Shown piece by piece: positions 10,901-21,800 of a stretch of 64,000 bases of DNA. The stretch spans positions 3,596,001 to 3,660,000 of the forward strand of contig CP138906.1 in the NCBI GenBank assembly GCA_033977085.1, read 5' to 3'. The notes under the pieces were generated by a model, which saw only the letters and a list, made by a program, of their open reading frames with translations, had not been told where the DNA came from and ran no database searches. The DNA comes from Apirhabdus apintestini (lineage in GTDB: Bacteria > Pseudomonadota > Gammaproteobacteria > Enterobacterales > Enterobacteriaceae). The translations under genes were made by a program, and so were the position numbers. The stretch's first letter is position 1, and every line of letters begins with the position of its first letter.

Positions 10901-10993
10901 CCCCAAACCCCAAACCCCAAACCCCAAACCCCAAACCCCAAACCCCAAACCCCAAACCCCAAACCCCAAACCCCAAACCCCAAACCCCAAACC
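10901..10993. repeat. tandem heptanucleotide repeat, CCCCAAA x about 13
   Basis: About 93 bases consist of uninterrupted, perfect copies of the 7-mer CCCCAAA. The tract ends about 37 bases before the left end of IS21 copy 1. Because 7 is not a multiple of 3, all three reverse frames encode a repeating GFGVWGL peptide, which is a by-product and not a gene. The pattern resembles telomere-type G-rich repeats (TTTGGGG on the other strand), but no function is known for it here. Confidence 0.95.
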
Positions 10994-11116
10994 TTGGGAA
11001 ATGGCTACCAATACGTTTGTTTTTCCTTACTGTTACCAACGGTGCAAAACTGATCCACCCCAGCGGTTGAAAACTGATCCAGGGGTTAATCTGCTCCTCT
11101 GAATACAGGGGAGCTT

Positions 11117-12135
<1,019 letters not shown>

Positions 12136-12139
<4 letters not shown>

Positions 12140-12917
12140 TGGTCGAACTACAACATCAACGGCTGATGGTGCTTGCTGAACAGCCCAGCTGGACAGCCTT
12201 ATCGGCGCGGCGCCGGCACTGTCGCAACAGGCAGTGGATCAGGAATGGAGCTATATGGACTTCCCGGAGCACCTGCTACATGAGGAGAAACTGGCCCGGC
12301 ATCAGCGTAAACAGGCGATGTACACGCGGATGGCAGCCTTCCCGGCGGTGAAGACGTTCGAGGAATACGACTTCACCTTCGCCACCGGCGCACCTCAGAA
12401 GCAAATCCAGTCGCTGCGTTCCCTGAGCTTCATCGAACGTAACGAAAACATCGTGTTGCTGGGCCCCTCGGGCGTGGGGAAAACACATCTGGCGATAGCC
12501 ATGGGCTACGAGGCAGTACGGGCGGGCATCAAGGTTCGCTTCACAACAGCAGCGGACCTGCTGTTACAGTTGTCGACTTCCCAGCGTCAGGGGCGTTACA
12601 AAACGACACTCAATCGCGGTGTCATGGCCCCCAAACTGCTCATCATCGACGAAATAGGCTATCTGCCGTTCAGCCAGGAAGAGGCAAAGCTGTTCTTCCA
12701 GGTCATTGCCAAACGTTACGAAAAGAGCGCGATGATCCTGACCTCTAACCTGCCGTTCGGGCAGTGGGACCAGACGTTCGCGGGTGATGCAGCCCTGACA
12801 TCGGCAATGCTGGACCGGATCTTACATCACTCACACGTAGTCCAGATAAAAGGAGAGAGCTATCGACTGAAGCAGAAACGAAAGGCCGGGGTTATAGCGG
12901 AAGCTAATCCTGAGTAA
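12136..12917 (+). CDS. istB: IS21 helper ATPase IstB (copy 1), one frameshift near the start
   Basis: AAA+ ATPase that assists IstA in target capture. It starts MMVELQHQRLMVLAEQ and overlaps the end of istA by ATGA. After residue 16 the frame breaks at CAGCCCAGCTGG, where CAGCTCCAGCTGG-like sequence is expected. From there the frame MDQEWSYMDF is open to the end, with Walker A GPSGVGKT and Walker B LLIIDEIGYL. Copy 1 reads LLLQLSTSQRQGRY without the break seen at that site in copies 2 and 3. Restored length is 260 residues. Confidence 0.9.
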
Positions 12918-12985
12918 GCAAGGTGGATCAATATTAGACCGTTGGTGGTGACGGTAAGTGGATCACTTTTTACCCGTTGTTGACA

Positions 12986-13373
12986 TCATTGTGACAATGC
13001 GATTGCGGGACAGCCAGTATTTCAGCGCGAAGAGTACATTACGTAATGTCCGCGTATCGCCTGTTTCTCGGCACTCCCGGGCAAAGTCGGTCAGAGAAAT
13101 CGATGGTTTTCCATCATAATCGCGAACAATGTCGTAGACATAACCCGTGCCCAGATCTGTTTCAACGCTACCATGATAAGCAGGAATACCGGACCAGTCT
13201 TTAAGCTGTTGCGCCAGACAAGCATAGTATTTGAGTTCGCGCAGTAGTTCTTTGTCTCCTCCACTTTCCTGGTTGTAAACTATCTTGATACAACGCGTGG
13301 GATCGGTTGGATGGAGATAGCATTTTCGGTGCCGTCCAGTGCCCAATGGCGTATGGTTTGAGAGTAGGATCAT
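12986..13373 (-). pseudogene. yrbL: yrbL, truncated by IS21 copy 1
   Basis: PhoP-regulated YrbL-family protein with a kinase-like fold; function poorly known. The start MILLSNHTPLGTGRHRKCYL and GGDKELLREL, WSGIPAYHGSVETD are well conserved. The gene is cut after NRIVTM, about residue 127 of an expected 210. The remaining few codons are read into the IS end. It sits beside npr, its normal neighbour. The C-terminal part is not found in the window. Confidence 0.93.
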
Positions 13374-13554
13374 GGTTGCCTTCCTGTCACAATACGTTAC
13401 AAACTGCTGCGTAATATTCAGTATGGCAAGGGAACTTCAATGGCGGTTCAACGGTCGTGAGGTAGTGAGTGTAAAGGCGCGTTGGGTAGCAAAACCGCAC
13501 TTTTTCACCAAAATTACTAGCATTTAATGCAAAAAGTGGAGATTTAGAGGCTAT

Positions 13555-13827
13555 TTAATCTTCATCAAATCCCGCATCAAAGAGTGCGATGACGGCTTCC
13601 ATAACTTCTTGCTCCTGAGGGCCACTGGCTTCAATTTCAATTTGCCCTCCCTGCGCAGAATCCAGCATTAAAAGAGCAATAACACTACTGGCTTCGGCTT
13701 CTGTGCCGGCTTCATTGCGTAGAAGAACATTTGCATCATAAGTTTGAACCAATTCAAAGAGTTTCATAGCTGGCCGCGCATGCATGCCAAGGCGGTTAGT
13801 AATTTTAACGGTTTTTCTCAAAGTCAT
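13555..13827 (-). CDS. ptsO: phosphocarrier protein NPr
   Basis: HPr-like carrier of the nitrogen phosphotransferase system, passing phosphate from PtsP to EIIA-Ntr (PtsN, encoded nearby). Intact 90 residues, the E. coli length, with the phosphorylated-histidine motif GMHARPA at residues 14-20. Its ATG overlaps the rapZ stop as ATGA, so the two are translationally coupled. Also called npr. Confidence 0.97.
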   Translation of the reverse strand: MTLRKTVKITNRLGMHARPAMKLFELVQTYDANVLLRNEAGTEAEASSVIALLMLDSAQGGQIEIEASGPQEQEVMEAVIALFDAGFDED

Positions 13828-14677
13828 GATTTACGTTTTTCCAGTGTACGATGCCGTGATTGTACATTCTTGCCGCGCGATCGGAAGTAATCAGCGAGCT
13901 GCTCCGCAATGTAAACAGAGCGATGCTTACCTCCCGTGCAGCCAATGGCGACGGTTAGGTAACTGCGGTTGTTGGTTTCCAGCATTGGGAGCCACAGTTC
14001 GAGGTAACTGCGGGTTTGATAGATAAAGTTGTGTACTTCGGTATGACGATCGAGAAAGGCCGCAACGGGTTTATCCAGGCCAGTCATTGGACGTAATTTA
14101 GGATCCCAGTGTGGGTTAGGGAGAAAGCGGACATCAAATACATAGTCGGCGTCAATGGGAATGCCGTGCTTAAAGCCAAACGATTCAAAAACCATCGTTA
14201 GTTCGCGTTCACGCTTGCCCAGCAGGCGCGTACGCAGCATCTCCGCCAGCTCGTGGACGGACATCTCTGAGGTATCCACGATAAGGTCGGCGCGGGAGCG
14301 CAGGGGCTCCAGCAGATCGCTTTCCCTGTCGATTGCACTTTCCAGAGAGAGGTTTTTACTGGATAGGGGATGCAGACGCCGTGTGTCGCTGTAGCGACGA
14401 ATCAGGGTATTACGATCTGCGTCCAGAAACAGAAGCTGCGGCGAAAATCCCGGGGCAGATGGCCCATTGCCTGTTCAAATATTTCGGGTGATTCCGGCAT
14501 ATTACGCACATCAATACTGACTGCCGCAGAAATTTCTCGGGTGGCGAGTTCCTGCGCCAGAGCGGGTAGAAGTACGACCGGCAAATTGTCTACGCAGTAA
14601 AACCCCATATCCTCCAGCGCGCGTAAAGCCACAGATTTGCCTGAGCCAGAGCGACCGCTGACAATCATCAGCACCAT
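13824..14677 (-). CDS. rapZ: RNase adapter protein RapZ, one frameshift
   Basis: Binds the GlmZ/GlmY small RNAs and delivers GlmZ to RNase E, controlling glmS. It starts MVLMIVSGRSGSGKSVALRA at 14677; a further ATG two codons upstream is less conserved. Walker A GRSGSGKS is followed by CVDNLPVVLL. The frame breaks at about 14452: CTGCCCCGGG needs one more C to give LPPGFSPQLLFLDADRN. The rest, from SMSVHELAEM-like sequence to IGCTGGKHRSVYIAEQLA, is open. Restored length 284 residues, as in E. coli. Confidence 0.93.
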
Positions 14678-14731
14678 GTGCAATTTCTCCCCAAATGGCC
14701 GTCCATCGTATAACCAATACGAATGACAACC

Positions 14732-15232
14732 TTAACTTAATTCACCGTCATTAATATTATGAATATCTTCAGTAATAATTTGGTATAGCTCTTCATCGCT
14801 TTGCGCTGCGCGCAGCCGCTTGCAAATAGCTTTATCTGCCAGACGTTTTGCAACCAGAGAAAGCGTATGCAAATGCGTTTTGGTCTGATCCGCAGGCACC
14901 AGTAAAGCAAATAGCAGATCGACAGGCTGATTGTCGATAGCATCGAATGCGATGGGTGTTTCCAATTTAATGAATACCCCGACAGCGCGCAGCGTATCTT
15001 CTTCCAGTTTTCCGTGAGGAATGGCGATACCGTTACCGATACCCGTACTGCCCATACGTTCGCGGGTGAGCACTGCATCAAAAACGATTTGAGGCGCCAG
15101 CCCAAGCTGTTTTGCCGCCAAATCGCTAACGATTTCCAGCGCGCGTTTCTTACTTTGGCACTGGACATTGTTGCGGGTACATTCCTGGTTAAGGACACTA
15201 CTCAATTGCAGAGTTAAATCATTGTTTGTCAT
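14732..15232 (-). CDS. ptsN: nitrogen regulatory PTS EIIA-Ntr
   Basis: Phosphate acceptor from NPr; its phosphorylation state regulates potassium uptake and other targets in relatives. Intact, 166 residues (163 in E. coli). The active histidine is in GIAIPHGKL, about residue 73. It lies in the conserved rpoN-hpf-ptsN-rapZ-npr order. Confidence 0.96.
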   Translation of the reverse strand: MTNNDLTLQLSSVLNQECTRNNVQCQSKKRALEIVSDLAAKQLGLAPQIVFDAVLTRERMGSTGIGNGIAIPHGKLEEDTLRAVGVFIKLETPIAFDAIDNQPVDLLFALLVPADQTKTHLHTLSLVAKRLADKAICKRLRAAQSDEELYQIITEDIHNINDGELS

Positions 15233-15254
15233 AATTTCACCTAAGCTTTCTGCG

Positions 15255-15290
15255 TCTGCGGCCCGTCAGTTTATTCTGACGGGCCGCAGA
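15255..15290 (-). other. perfect 15-bp hairpin between hpf and ptsN
   Basis: TCTGCGGCCCGTCAG (15255-15269) pairs perfectly with CTGACGGGCCGCAGA (15276-15290) around a 6-base AT loop. No T-run follows on the coding strand, so it is more likely an RNA-stability or partial-attenuation element within the operon transcript than a full terminator. Confidence 0.6.
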
Positions 15291-15310
15291 AGAAGAGATG
15301 CCCGGACAAT

Positions 15311-15598
15311 TTAATGTTGTTTTAGTTTATCTTTATGTTTATTTAGCTGGCGCGCCAGCTTATCCAACAAGCCATCCAGTGCGGCGTACATATCCTGCCC
15401 TTCCGCGCTGGCATGCAACTCCCCGCCGTTTACGTGTAGCGTTGCGTCAGCAAGGTGCGCCACCTTCTCGACCTTCAACACTATATAAACCTGGTTTATC
15501 CGTTCAAAATACTGCTCCAGTTTGCTGAACTTCGTATTAATGAAGCTGCGCAAGGCATCGGTGATTTCGACGTTTTGTCCAGTGATGTTGAGTTGCAT
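15311..15598 (-). CDS. hpf: ribosome hibernation promoting factor
   Basis: Short-form HPF; with RMF it dimerises 70S ribosomes into inactive 100S particles in stationary phase. Intact 95 residues, identical in length to E. coli. MQLNITGQNVEI start, basic C-terminus ending NKHKDKLKQH. It lies 24 bases downstream of rpoN. Confidence 0.97.
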   Translation of the reverse strand: MQLNITGQNVEITDALRSFINTKFSKLEQYFERINQVYIVLKVEKVAHLADATLHVNGGELHASAEGQDMYAALDGLLDKLARQLNKHKDKLKQH

Positions 15599-15622
15599 AG
15601 CGCCTTCCTTATCAGGTTGAGG

Positions 15623-17055
15623 TCAAACCAGTTGTTTACGCTGGTTGGACGGAGGAATTGATAAAGACTCTCGGTATTTAGCGACGGTGCGACGCGCCAC
15701 AATGATTCCTTGTTCAGAAAGCATAGCGGTAAGTTTACTATCGCTCAGCGGTCTGGCTGGATTTTCCGCAGCAATAAGTTTTTTACCAGTGCGCGAATAG
15801 CGGTTGACGAAGCCTCACCGCCATTTTCTGTATTCACATGGCTTGAGAAAAATATTTAAGTTCAAAGATGCCCCTCGGGCTGTGAAGATATTTTTGCGTA
15901 GTCACCCGGGAGATGGTCGATTCATGCATATCCACCGCTTGCGCGATATCCGCGAGTACCATGGGCTTCATATGTTCCTCGCCGTGTTCAAAAAGGCCTG
16001 CTGTTGGGCGACGATACATCGGCTTACGCGCAGCAGCGTATCATTACGGCTTTCCAGGCTTTTTATGAGCCAGCGCGCTTCCTGTAAATTGCTACGGATA
16101 AACTGATTATCGCTGGCGTTATGTGAGCTATTACACATTGCGGCATAGTGCTGATTAATGCTTAAGCGGGGCAGGCTATCGTCATTGAGCTCCACCACCC
16201 ATGCGCCCTGAATTTTGCGCACCAGCACATCGGGAATGACATATTCGGGTTCTGCGGTTTGAATCGACAGCCCTGGACGCGGGTCTAATGCTTGAATGAA
16301 ATCGACCGCATTTTTGAGCACATCTTCTTTCAGCCGGGTTGCACGCATTAGCGCACGGAAGTCATGGTTTGCCAGTAAAGAAAGGTATTCATCAACGATA
16401 TGATGGGCTTCTGGCAGATAAGGAGTTTCCGGGCTAAATTGCGATAATTGTACTAACAGGCAGTCACGCAGGTCGCGGGCAGCAACGCCGACGGGATCAA
16501 AACGCTGAATTCGCTTAAGAACGGCGGTTACTTCTTCCAGCGTTATTTCGTCGTCACCAATACTGTCGCGAATATCTTCGAGTGAGATAGTGAGATAACC
16601 TGTGTCATCTACGGCGTCGACAATGGATGTTGCGATTGCCGCATCCGTTTCAGAAAACGGCGTCAGTGAAACTTGCCACATCAGGTAATCCTGCAGGCTT
16701 TGCGTTGTTTCACCCTGATAAATAGGAAGCTCGTCGTCACTGTAGTCGGCGCCTGCACCGGCAGGGGCACCGGCGGTATAAATTTCTTCCCAACTGGTAT
16801 CCAGGGGAGTTCATCTGGCATGTCTTTTTGCTCAAGCGCATCAAGGCTATCCAGCGGTTCTTCTTCTTCGCGCGGTTCCTGAATATCTACTTCGCCATTA
16901 GGCTCAGATTGCTCCAGAAGCGGGTTGCTTTCCAGCGCCTGCTGAAGCTCTTGCTGTAACTCCAGCGTTGAAAGCTGCAGCAGGCGTATGGCCTGTTGCA
17001 ACTGTGGCGTCATAGCAAGCTGTTGGCTCAGTTTGAGCTGCAAACCCTGCTTCAT
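15623..17055 (-). CDS. rpoN: RNA polymerase sigma-54 factor, four 1-base deletions
   Basis: Sigma factor for enhancer-dependent promoters. Region I is clear (LKLSQQLAMTPQLQQAIRLL). The frame fails four times: about 16801 (TGGATACC, one G short), 15992 (T run, should read AFFEHGEEHMKPM), 15849 (T run, KYFFSSHVNTE) and 15781 (A run, ALVKKLIAAENP). Between breaks the sequence is conserved, including the HTH (MHESTISRVTTQKYL) and the RpoN box (VARRTVAKYRESL). Restored length is 478 residues against 477 in E. coli. All four are homopolymer shortenings, suggesting error rather than loss. Confidence 0.93.
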
Positions 17056-17168
17056 ATTCAGAGCGAATGTCCTCAGGTTAATGTGTCGTTACGTTAGTCC
17101 CTGAAGTCACACCCCCATACTGCACATCGGCGGGGGATTTGTGAGCGCGTAGAACAGGAACATCTTTG

Positions 17169-17894
17169 TTACAGTCTGAATTCTTCTCCCAGATAGACGC
17201 GTTTGACCTGCTCGTCTTCCAAAATCTCAGCGGGAGTACCGTGCGCAATCAGATGCCCTGGCTGACGATGTAGGCTCGCTCGCAAACCGCCAGCGTTTCC
17301 CTGACATTATGATCGGTAATGAGCACGCCCAGGCCGCTGTCACGCAAGTGTTCGATAATACGCTTTATATCGATAACAGAGATGGGATCCACGCCCGCAA
17401 ATGGTTCATCAAGCAGTATAAATTTGGGATTAGCCGCTAAAGCCCGGGCGATTTCTACGCGGCGACGCTCGCCGCCGGAAAGTGATTGCCCAATGCTGTT
17501 ACGGAGATGCTCAATATGGAACTCTTCCATCAATTCTTCCGCGCGGTCGAGCTCGCTGCTCTGCGGTAAGATCGTCTCGGATCTGCAGCACGGCCATCAG
17601 GTTATCGTAGACGCTCAGGCGGCGAAATATTGAGGCCTCCTGTGGGAGATAACCGATGCCGCGACGCGCGCGCGCGTGTAGCGGTAGCAGGCTAATATCT
17701 TCATCATCAATAATAATATTGCCCGCATCGCGGGACACAATCCCGACAACCATATAGAATGTGGTGGTTTTCCCGGCGCCGTTAGGCCCTAACAGCCCAA
17801 CAATCTCGCCGGACTGTACGGTTAAACTTACATCCTCGACCACTTTACGGCCTTTGTAGGCTTTGGCGAGGTTTTTTGCTGTCAGAGTTGCCAT
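17169..17894 (-). CDS. lptB: LPS export ABC transporter ATP-binding protein LptB, two indels
   Basis: ATPase of the LptB2FG complex that extracts lipopolysaccharide from the inner membrane. Walker A GPNGAGKTTT, signature LSGGERRR, Walker B FILLDEPFAGVD and the switch His in ITDHNV are present. A 1-base insertion at about 17551 (CGAGCTCGAC, at AGCT) and a 1-base deletion at about 17255 (should continue SQGHLIAHGT) break the frame. They cancel, and the total is 241 residues, exactly E. coli. The gene is essential in E. coli. Confidence 0.94.
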
Positions 17895-17900
17895 ACGCGA

Positions 17901-18446
17901 TCAGTTGCTCTTTTTCTGGGCGGATTTATTTTTGTCCTGGAGCTGAGAAGGTACCAGTACCGTTGTGACGCGTTTGCCTTTTTCACTTGAGGCTTGCATC
18001 TTTTGCTCTTTCACCAGGTAGGTGATTTTGTCGCCAGTAATATTGCTATCGAGTTGTTCCAGATAAGCTTTCCCCGTCAGCGTTACGAAATCATTTTGTA
18101 ATTCGTAACGCATTTTGCTGGCGTGGCCTTTCACCGGTTTGCCATTGTCCTGCATCTGATAGAACGTTGCGGGGTTACCGTATCCTTCGATAACTTCTTT
18201 GCCTTGCTCGCCGCCCGGGCGCGTGACGACAACTTTATCTGCATTGATTTTTATACTGCCTTGGGTCGCGATTACGTTTCCCGTAAAGGTCACCACGTTT
18301 CCTTCCATATCTAACGACTGTTGATCGGATTCAATATGGATGGGCTTATCCGTATCACCGGTCATAGCGAATACGGGGAGCGAGGCAGCAAAAAGCGCGC
18401 TGGCCAGGATGAAGTTAAGGCTGCGTTTGTTTATTCTGTATTTCAT
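17901..18446 (-). CDS. lptA: LPS periplasmic bridge protein LptA
   Basis: Forms the periplasmic filament carrying LPS from LptC to LptD. Intact. The start at 18446 (MKYRINKRS) is chosen over an ATG 21 bases upstream because it gives a normal signal peptide cleaved near VFA-MTG. OstA-fold core: HIESDQQSLDMEGN, TFTGNV, INADKVVVTRPGGEQGKEV. 181 residues. It overlaps the end of lptC by 32 bases, as in E. coli, and lies 6 bases before lptB. Confidence 0.95.
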   Translation of the reverse strand: MKYRINKRSLNFILASALFAASLPVFAMTGDTDKPIHIESDQQSLDMEGNVVTFTGNVIATQGSIKINADKVVVTRPGGEQGKEVIEGYGNPATFYQMQDNGKPVKGHASKMRYELQNDFVTLTGKAYLEQLDSNITGDKITYLVKEQKMQASSEKGKRVTTVLVPSQLQDKNKSAQKKSN

Positions 18447-18990
18447 AAGAAGTTCTAACCTTTTCAATCAGCTGGGCAGTTTTGCTGCGTAAGTTGCCAC
18501 GCATTTTCAGGCCGCTGGAATTAAACGTCGTTCCGTAAAGCGTAACCAGGTCGTTAGATGTAACATCCTGTGTCACAAGATTAATTTGAGCGTTATCCGT
18601 TGTGATTTTCCGAAGCTGGGCGTCGGCCGTCAGCGCATTAACCTCAACGTGCCCATAGAGATAGAGCATACGATCATTGGTCAGTTTGGCGCGATCCGCG
18701 CGGATTGACCAGGTTTCGATTTTGTCCTTGTCATACATAGTCATCACCGGCAGAGTAAACCATGAGATAGCCGGTTCGGAAAAGTATTCGACATGCTGCG
18801 CTATCAGGCGATAGTTCAACCCGCCCTGAGGATTGTACACCGGGGTCGTTGAGTGCTCGCTCTTATAAGTAGGTTCGTTATTATCTACCTTTGCAGGCGT
18901 ATCGCCATCGCGACTGGTAAGGTTCACGCCTATCAGGATCAGTGCGGCCAGCGCCAGTAGGATAATGACCCAACGTCTGGTTTTACTCAT
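18415..18990 (-). CDS. lptC: LPS export protein LptC
   Basis: Single-pass inner-membrane protein linking LptB2FG to LptA. Intact 191 residues, the E. coli length. The N-terminal membrane anchor (WVIILLALAALILIGVNL) is followed by a periplasmic domain. Its start overlaps the kdsC stop by ATGA-type overlap (18987-18990). Confidence 0.96.
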   Translation of the reverse strand: MSKTRRWVIILLALAALILIGVNLTSRDGDTPAKVDNNEPTYKSEHSTTPVYNPQGGLNYRLIAQHVEYFSEPAISWFTLPVMTMYDKDKIETWSIRADRAKLTNDRMLYLYGHVEVNALTADAQLRKITTDNAQINLVTQDVTSNDLVTLYGTTFNSSGLKMRGNLRSKTAQLIEKVRTSYEIQNKQTQP

Positions 18991-19552
18991 ATAGATTGTC
19001 CTCTGGCGTCATCTAGCTTGCCCCGAGCCAGTAATAAAAGATCGCAAACTTCTCGCACCGCGCCGCGTCCGCCTAAAATATGGGTAATATAATCGGCTCG
19101 GGGAAGCAGCAGCGGATGAGCGTCTGCGACGGCAACGCTAAGGCCAACCTGCGCCATAACGGGCCAGTCAATTAGGTCATCACCCATATAAGCAACGTTA
19201 TCTGGAGATACGGACAGGGTGCTTAGCAACGTTTTAAAAGCGACCGTTTTATCTGATTGCCCTTGATAAAGATGGGTAATGCCCAGGGTTGCGCAGCGGT
19301 CTTCCAGCAGTTTTGCCTTACGTCCGGTAATGATAGCGACTTCAATTCCGGACGTGAGCGCGCAGCGAATACCGTAGCCATCGCGGACATTAAAGGCTTT
19401 CAGTTCTTCGCCGCTATTGCTCATATAAATGAGGCCATCAGACATTACGCCGTCGACGTCGAGAATCAACAGGCGTATCGCTTTTGCCTTAGCCATAACC
19501 TGGCGCTTACCGGGCCATAACAGGTAGTTAGCATTGCTTCCTGATTGCTCAT
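18987..19552 (-). CDS. kdsC: Kdo-8-phosphate phosphatase KdsC, one frameshift near the start
   Basis: HAD-family phosphatase releasing Kdo for lipid A core synthesis. HAD motif ILDVDGVMSDG, GDDLIDWPVM and lysine-containing motif III are present. The open frame from 19496 lacks the normal N-terminus. On the same strand, MSNQEAMLTTCYGPVSA starts at 19552 and joins it if one C is restored near 19503 (GCC to GCCC). This gives 188 residues, exactly E. coli. Confidence 0.92.
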
Positions 19553-19570
19553 TAGCGCTTTGTCCTTAAC

Positions 19571-20555
19571 TTATACTACGCCTGCGCGCAGTAAATCGTG
19601 CATATGTACAATGCCTAACAGATGATTCCCATCGGCGACCAGTACAGAAGTAATATTGTGTGACTGCATGATATTGAGCGCATCGACCGCCAGGGTGCCT
19701 GATTTTACCCGTATGCCGCCGGATGTCATCACGTCAGCGATAGGAAGATTGTTCAAATCGGTTTGCATATCAAAGACGCGGCGCAGGTCGCCGTCGGTAA
19801 AAATCCCGGCGATATTCATATCGTCATCGCAGATGACCGTCATACCCAAGTTTTTCCGCGTGATTTCCAGTAGAGCGTCGCGCAGCATCGCATCTTTGCC
19901 GACGCGGGGAATGTCTTCCCCGCTGTGCATAATATCGTTTACGCGCAGCAATAGTTTCCGGCCTAGCGCGCCACCGGGATGAGAAAGCGCGAAGTCTTCT
20001 GCTGTAAAGCCACGCGCTTTCAGTAGTGCCACCGCCAGCGCGTCTCCCATCACTAAGGTGACCGTGGTGCTGGTGGTTGGGGCAAGTCCCAATGGGCAGG
20101 CTTCTTGAGGAACGCTGATGCATAAATGAATATCGCTGGCGCGCCCCATCGCGCTGTCCGGGCGCGCAGTAATACAAATCAGAGGTACGCGAAGACGCTT
20201 TAGAACGGGGATAAGCGCCAGAATCTCGCTGGATTCGCCCGAGTTAGAAATGGCAATAACGATATCGTTTGACGTCACCATGCCTAAATCGCCGTGGCTG
20301 GCTTCCCCGGATGCACGAAAAAGCAGGGGTGCCGGTGCTGGCGAAGGTAGCCGCCATTTTACGCCCAATATGGCCAGATTTACCCATTCCCATTACGATG
20401 ACTTTGCCAACGCACTGAAAAATGGCTTCGCAGGCGCGAGAAAAATCATTGTTAATGTAACGGTCAAGCTGAGCCAGACCCGCACGCTCAATTTCAAGGA
20501 CTTCTTTCCCCGCCTGCTGAAAGTCAAACCCCGGGGGCACCGTAATCTGCGACAT
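19571..20555 (-). CDS. kdsD: arabinose-5-phosphate isomerase KdsD, two 1-base deletions
   Basis: Converts ribulose-5-phosphate to arabinose-5-phosphate for Kdo synthesis. SIS domain with GMGKSGHIGRKMAATFAST, then two CBS domains. The frame breaks at about 20320 (T run) and 20305 (G run); restoring both gives TPAFFVHPGEASHGDLGM. Restored length 328 residues, equal to E. coli. Downstream kdsC acts later in the same pathway. Confidence 0.94.
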
Positions 20556-20567
20556 ACTTTTTCCTGA

Positions 20568-21542
20568 TTATCCAATGAGATGAGGCGCCGTGGTACACAG
20601 CACAATCATCCATAAAACAAAGCCGCAGATGAACGCCTTCCCGATTCCAGTACCGATACATCGGGGCGGCGCCAGCAAACAACGGCAAACACTGCGCTAA
20701 CGAACACCATAATGCCATAATCTCGCGTTGCGGCGAGCGGATCGAACGCGCCGGGCGTCAAGAGCGCCGGCAGGCCCAGCACAATAGCAATATTGAAGAT
20801 ACTGGAGCCTATAATGTTCCCGATAGCAATATCGTCTTCGCCTTTACGCGCACCGGCGATGGCCGTAGCCAGCTCCGGCAGGCTGGTGCCAATGGCAACA
20901 ATGGTTAGCCCCGGCAGTAACTCGCTAACGCCAAATGCGTTTGCCAGAACGGTAGCGTTATCAACCACCATGCGCGTAGCCACGGGTATTATTAGCAGAG
21001 CAACGCCCAGCCATAAAAAGCAACCGGTAGGCTTCCGCCCTGGGCTACCTCACCTAATTGTTCCCGGGTAAAGGTGTCTTGCCCGTGGCGTTCTGCGGAT
21101 CGGGCGATTTTAACGATAAATAACAAATAAAGCACGGCGGAGACGAGCAATATGGCGCCATCGCTGCGGCTGAGTTCGCCATCATAAAGTAAAATGCCGC
21201 TTAACAGGCACAGGATTAACATTACGGGTAATTCAATGCGCAGGATATCGGAATGTACGGTAAAAGGATGTAAAAGTGCGGCCAGACCGGCGATCAGCAA
21301 GATGTTGGTAATATTGGAGCCGAGTGCGGTTCCTACGGCGAGATCGAGCTGGCCGCTAAGCCCGGCCGTGACGGACACGATAATTTCAGGCAAAGATGTG
21401 CCAATGCTGACAACCGTAAGCCCTATCACTAAAGGGGAATTCCGATCGTGCGACATAATATAGAGGCGGCAAAGACGAGGCGATCCGAGCCATAAACCAC
21501 TAGAAGTAAACCGATTACTAACAAAGCCGTAGCTAAAAGCAT
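20568..21542 (-). CDS. yrbG: calcium/sodium antiporter YrbG, three 1-base deletions
   Basis: Inner-membrane cation exchanger of the CaCA family with two inverted five-helix halves, each with a GTSLPE motif (IGTSLPEIIV and IGTSLPELATA). The true start is at 21542 (MLLATALLVIGLLLVVYGSD). Breaks: about 21435 (C run, GIPPLVIGL), 21016 (T run, AFLWLGVALL) and 20664 (C run before GTGIGKAFICG). Restored length 325 residues, as in E. coli. It is divergent from mlaF. Confidence 0.92.
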
Positions 21543-21800
21543 GCAGAGTCCTTTAGTCAGGTATAATCACCGGTCCACTGGCCTGAAAGCAGCGGGAGCG
21601 CATGCGATTCTGCACTAATGCGTTGAATGCTTAATTTTGACTTTAAGCGCAGAAAAAGTAAAACAAATGCCAGCTTTCGCTAACAGGTCAGCGCTATATT
21701 CTGCAAAAATGCCGGGTTTATAGCCCGTTTATGCGCCATGCTGGCGCTTATGTGCGAGTAAAAGGGCGTAACCGACAATGCGTACACAGGAAGTCTATCA

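Noticed and set aside
10792..11070. Open frames encoding a repeating GFGVWGL or PKPQTPN peptide
   Set aside because: They are by-products of the 7-bp tandem repeat read in any frame, with no ribosome-binding site and no conservation.
13494..13502. ACCGCACTT, the Haemophilus DNA-uptake core in reverse
   Set aside because: A 9-mer is expected by chance about once in two windows of this size on both strands, and no enrichment was seen.
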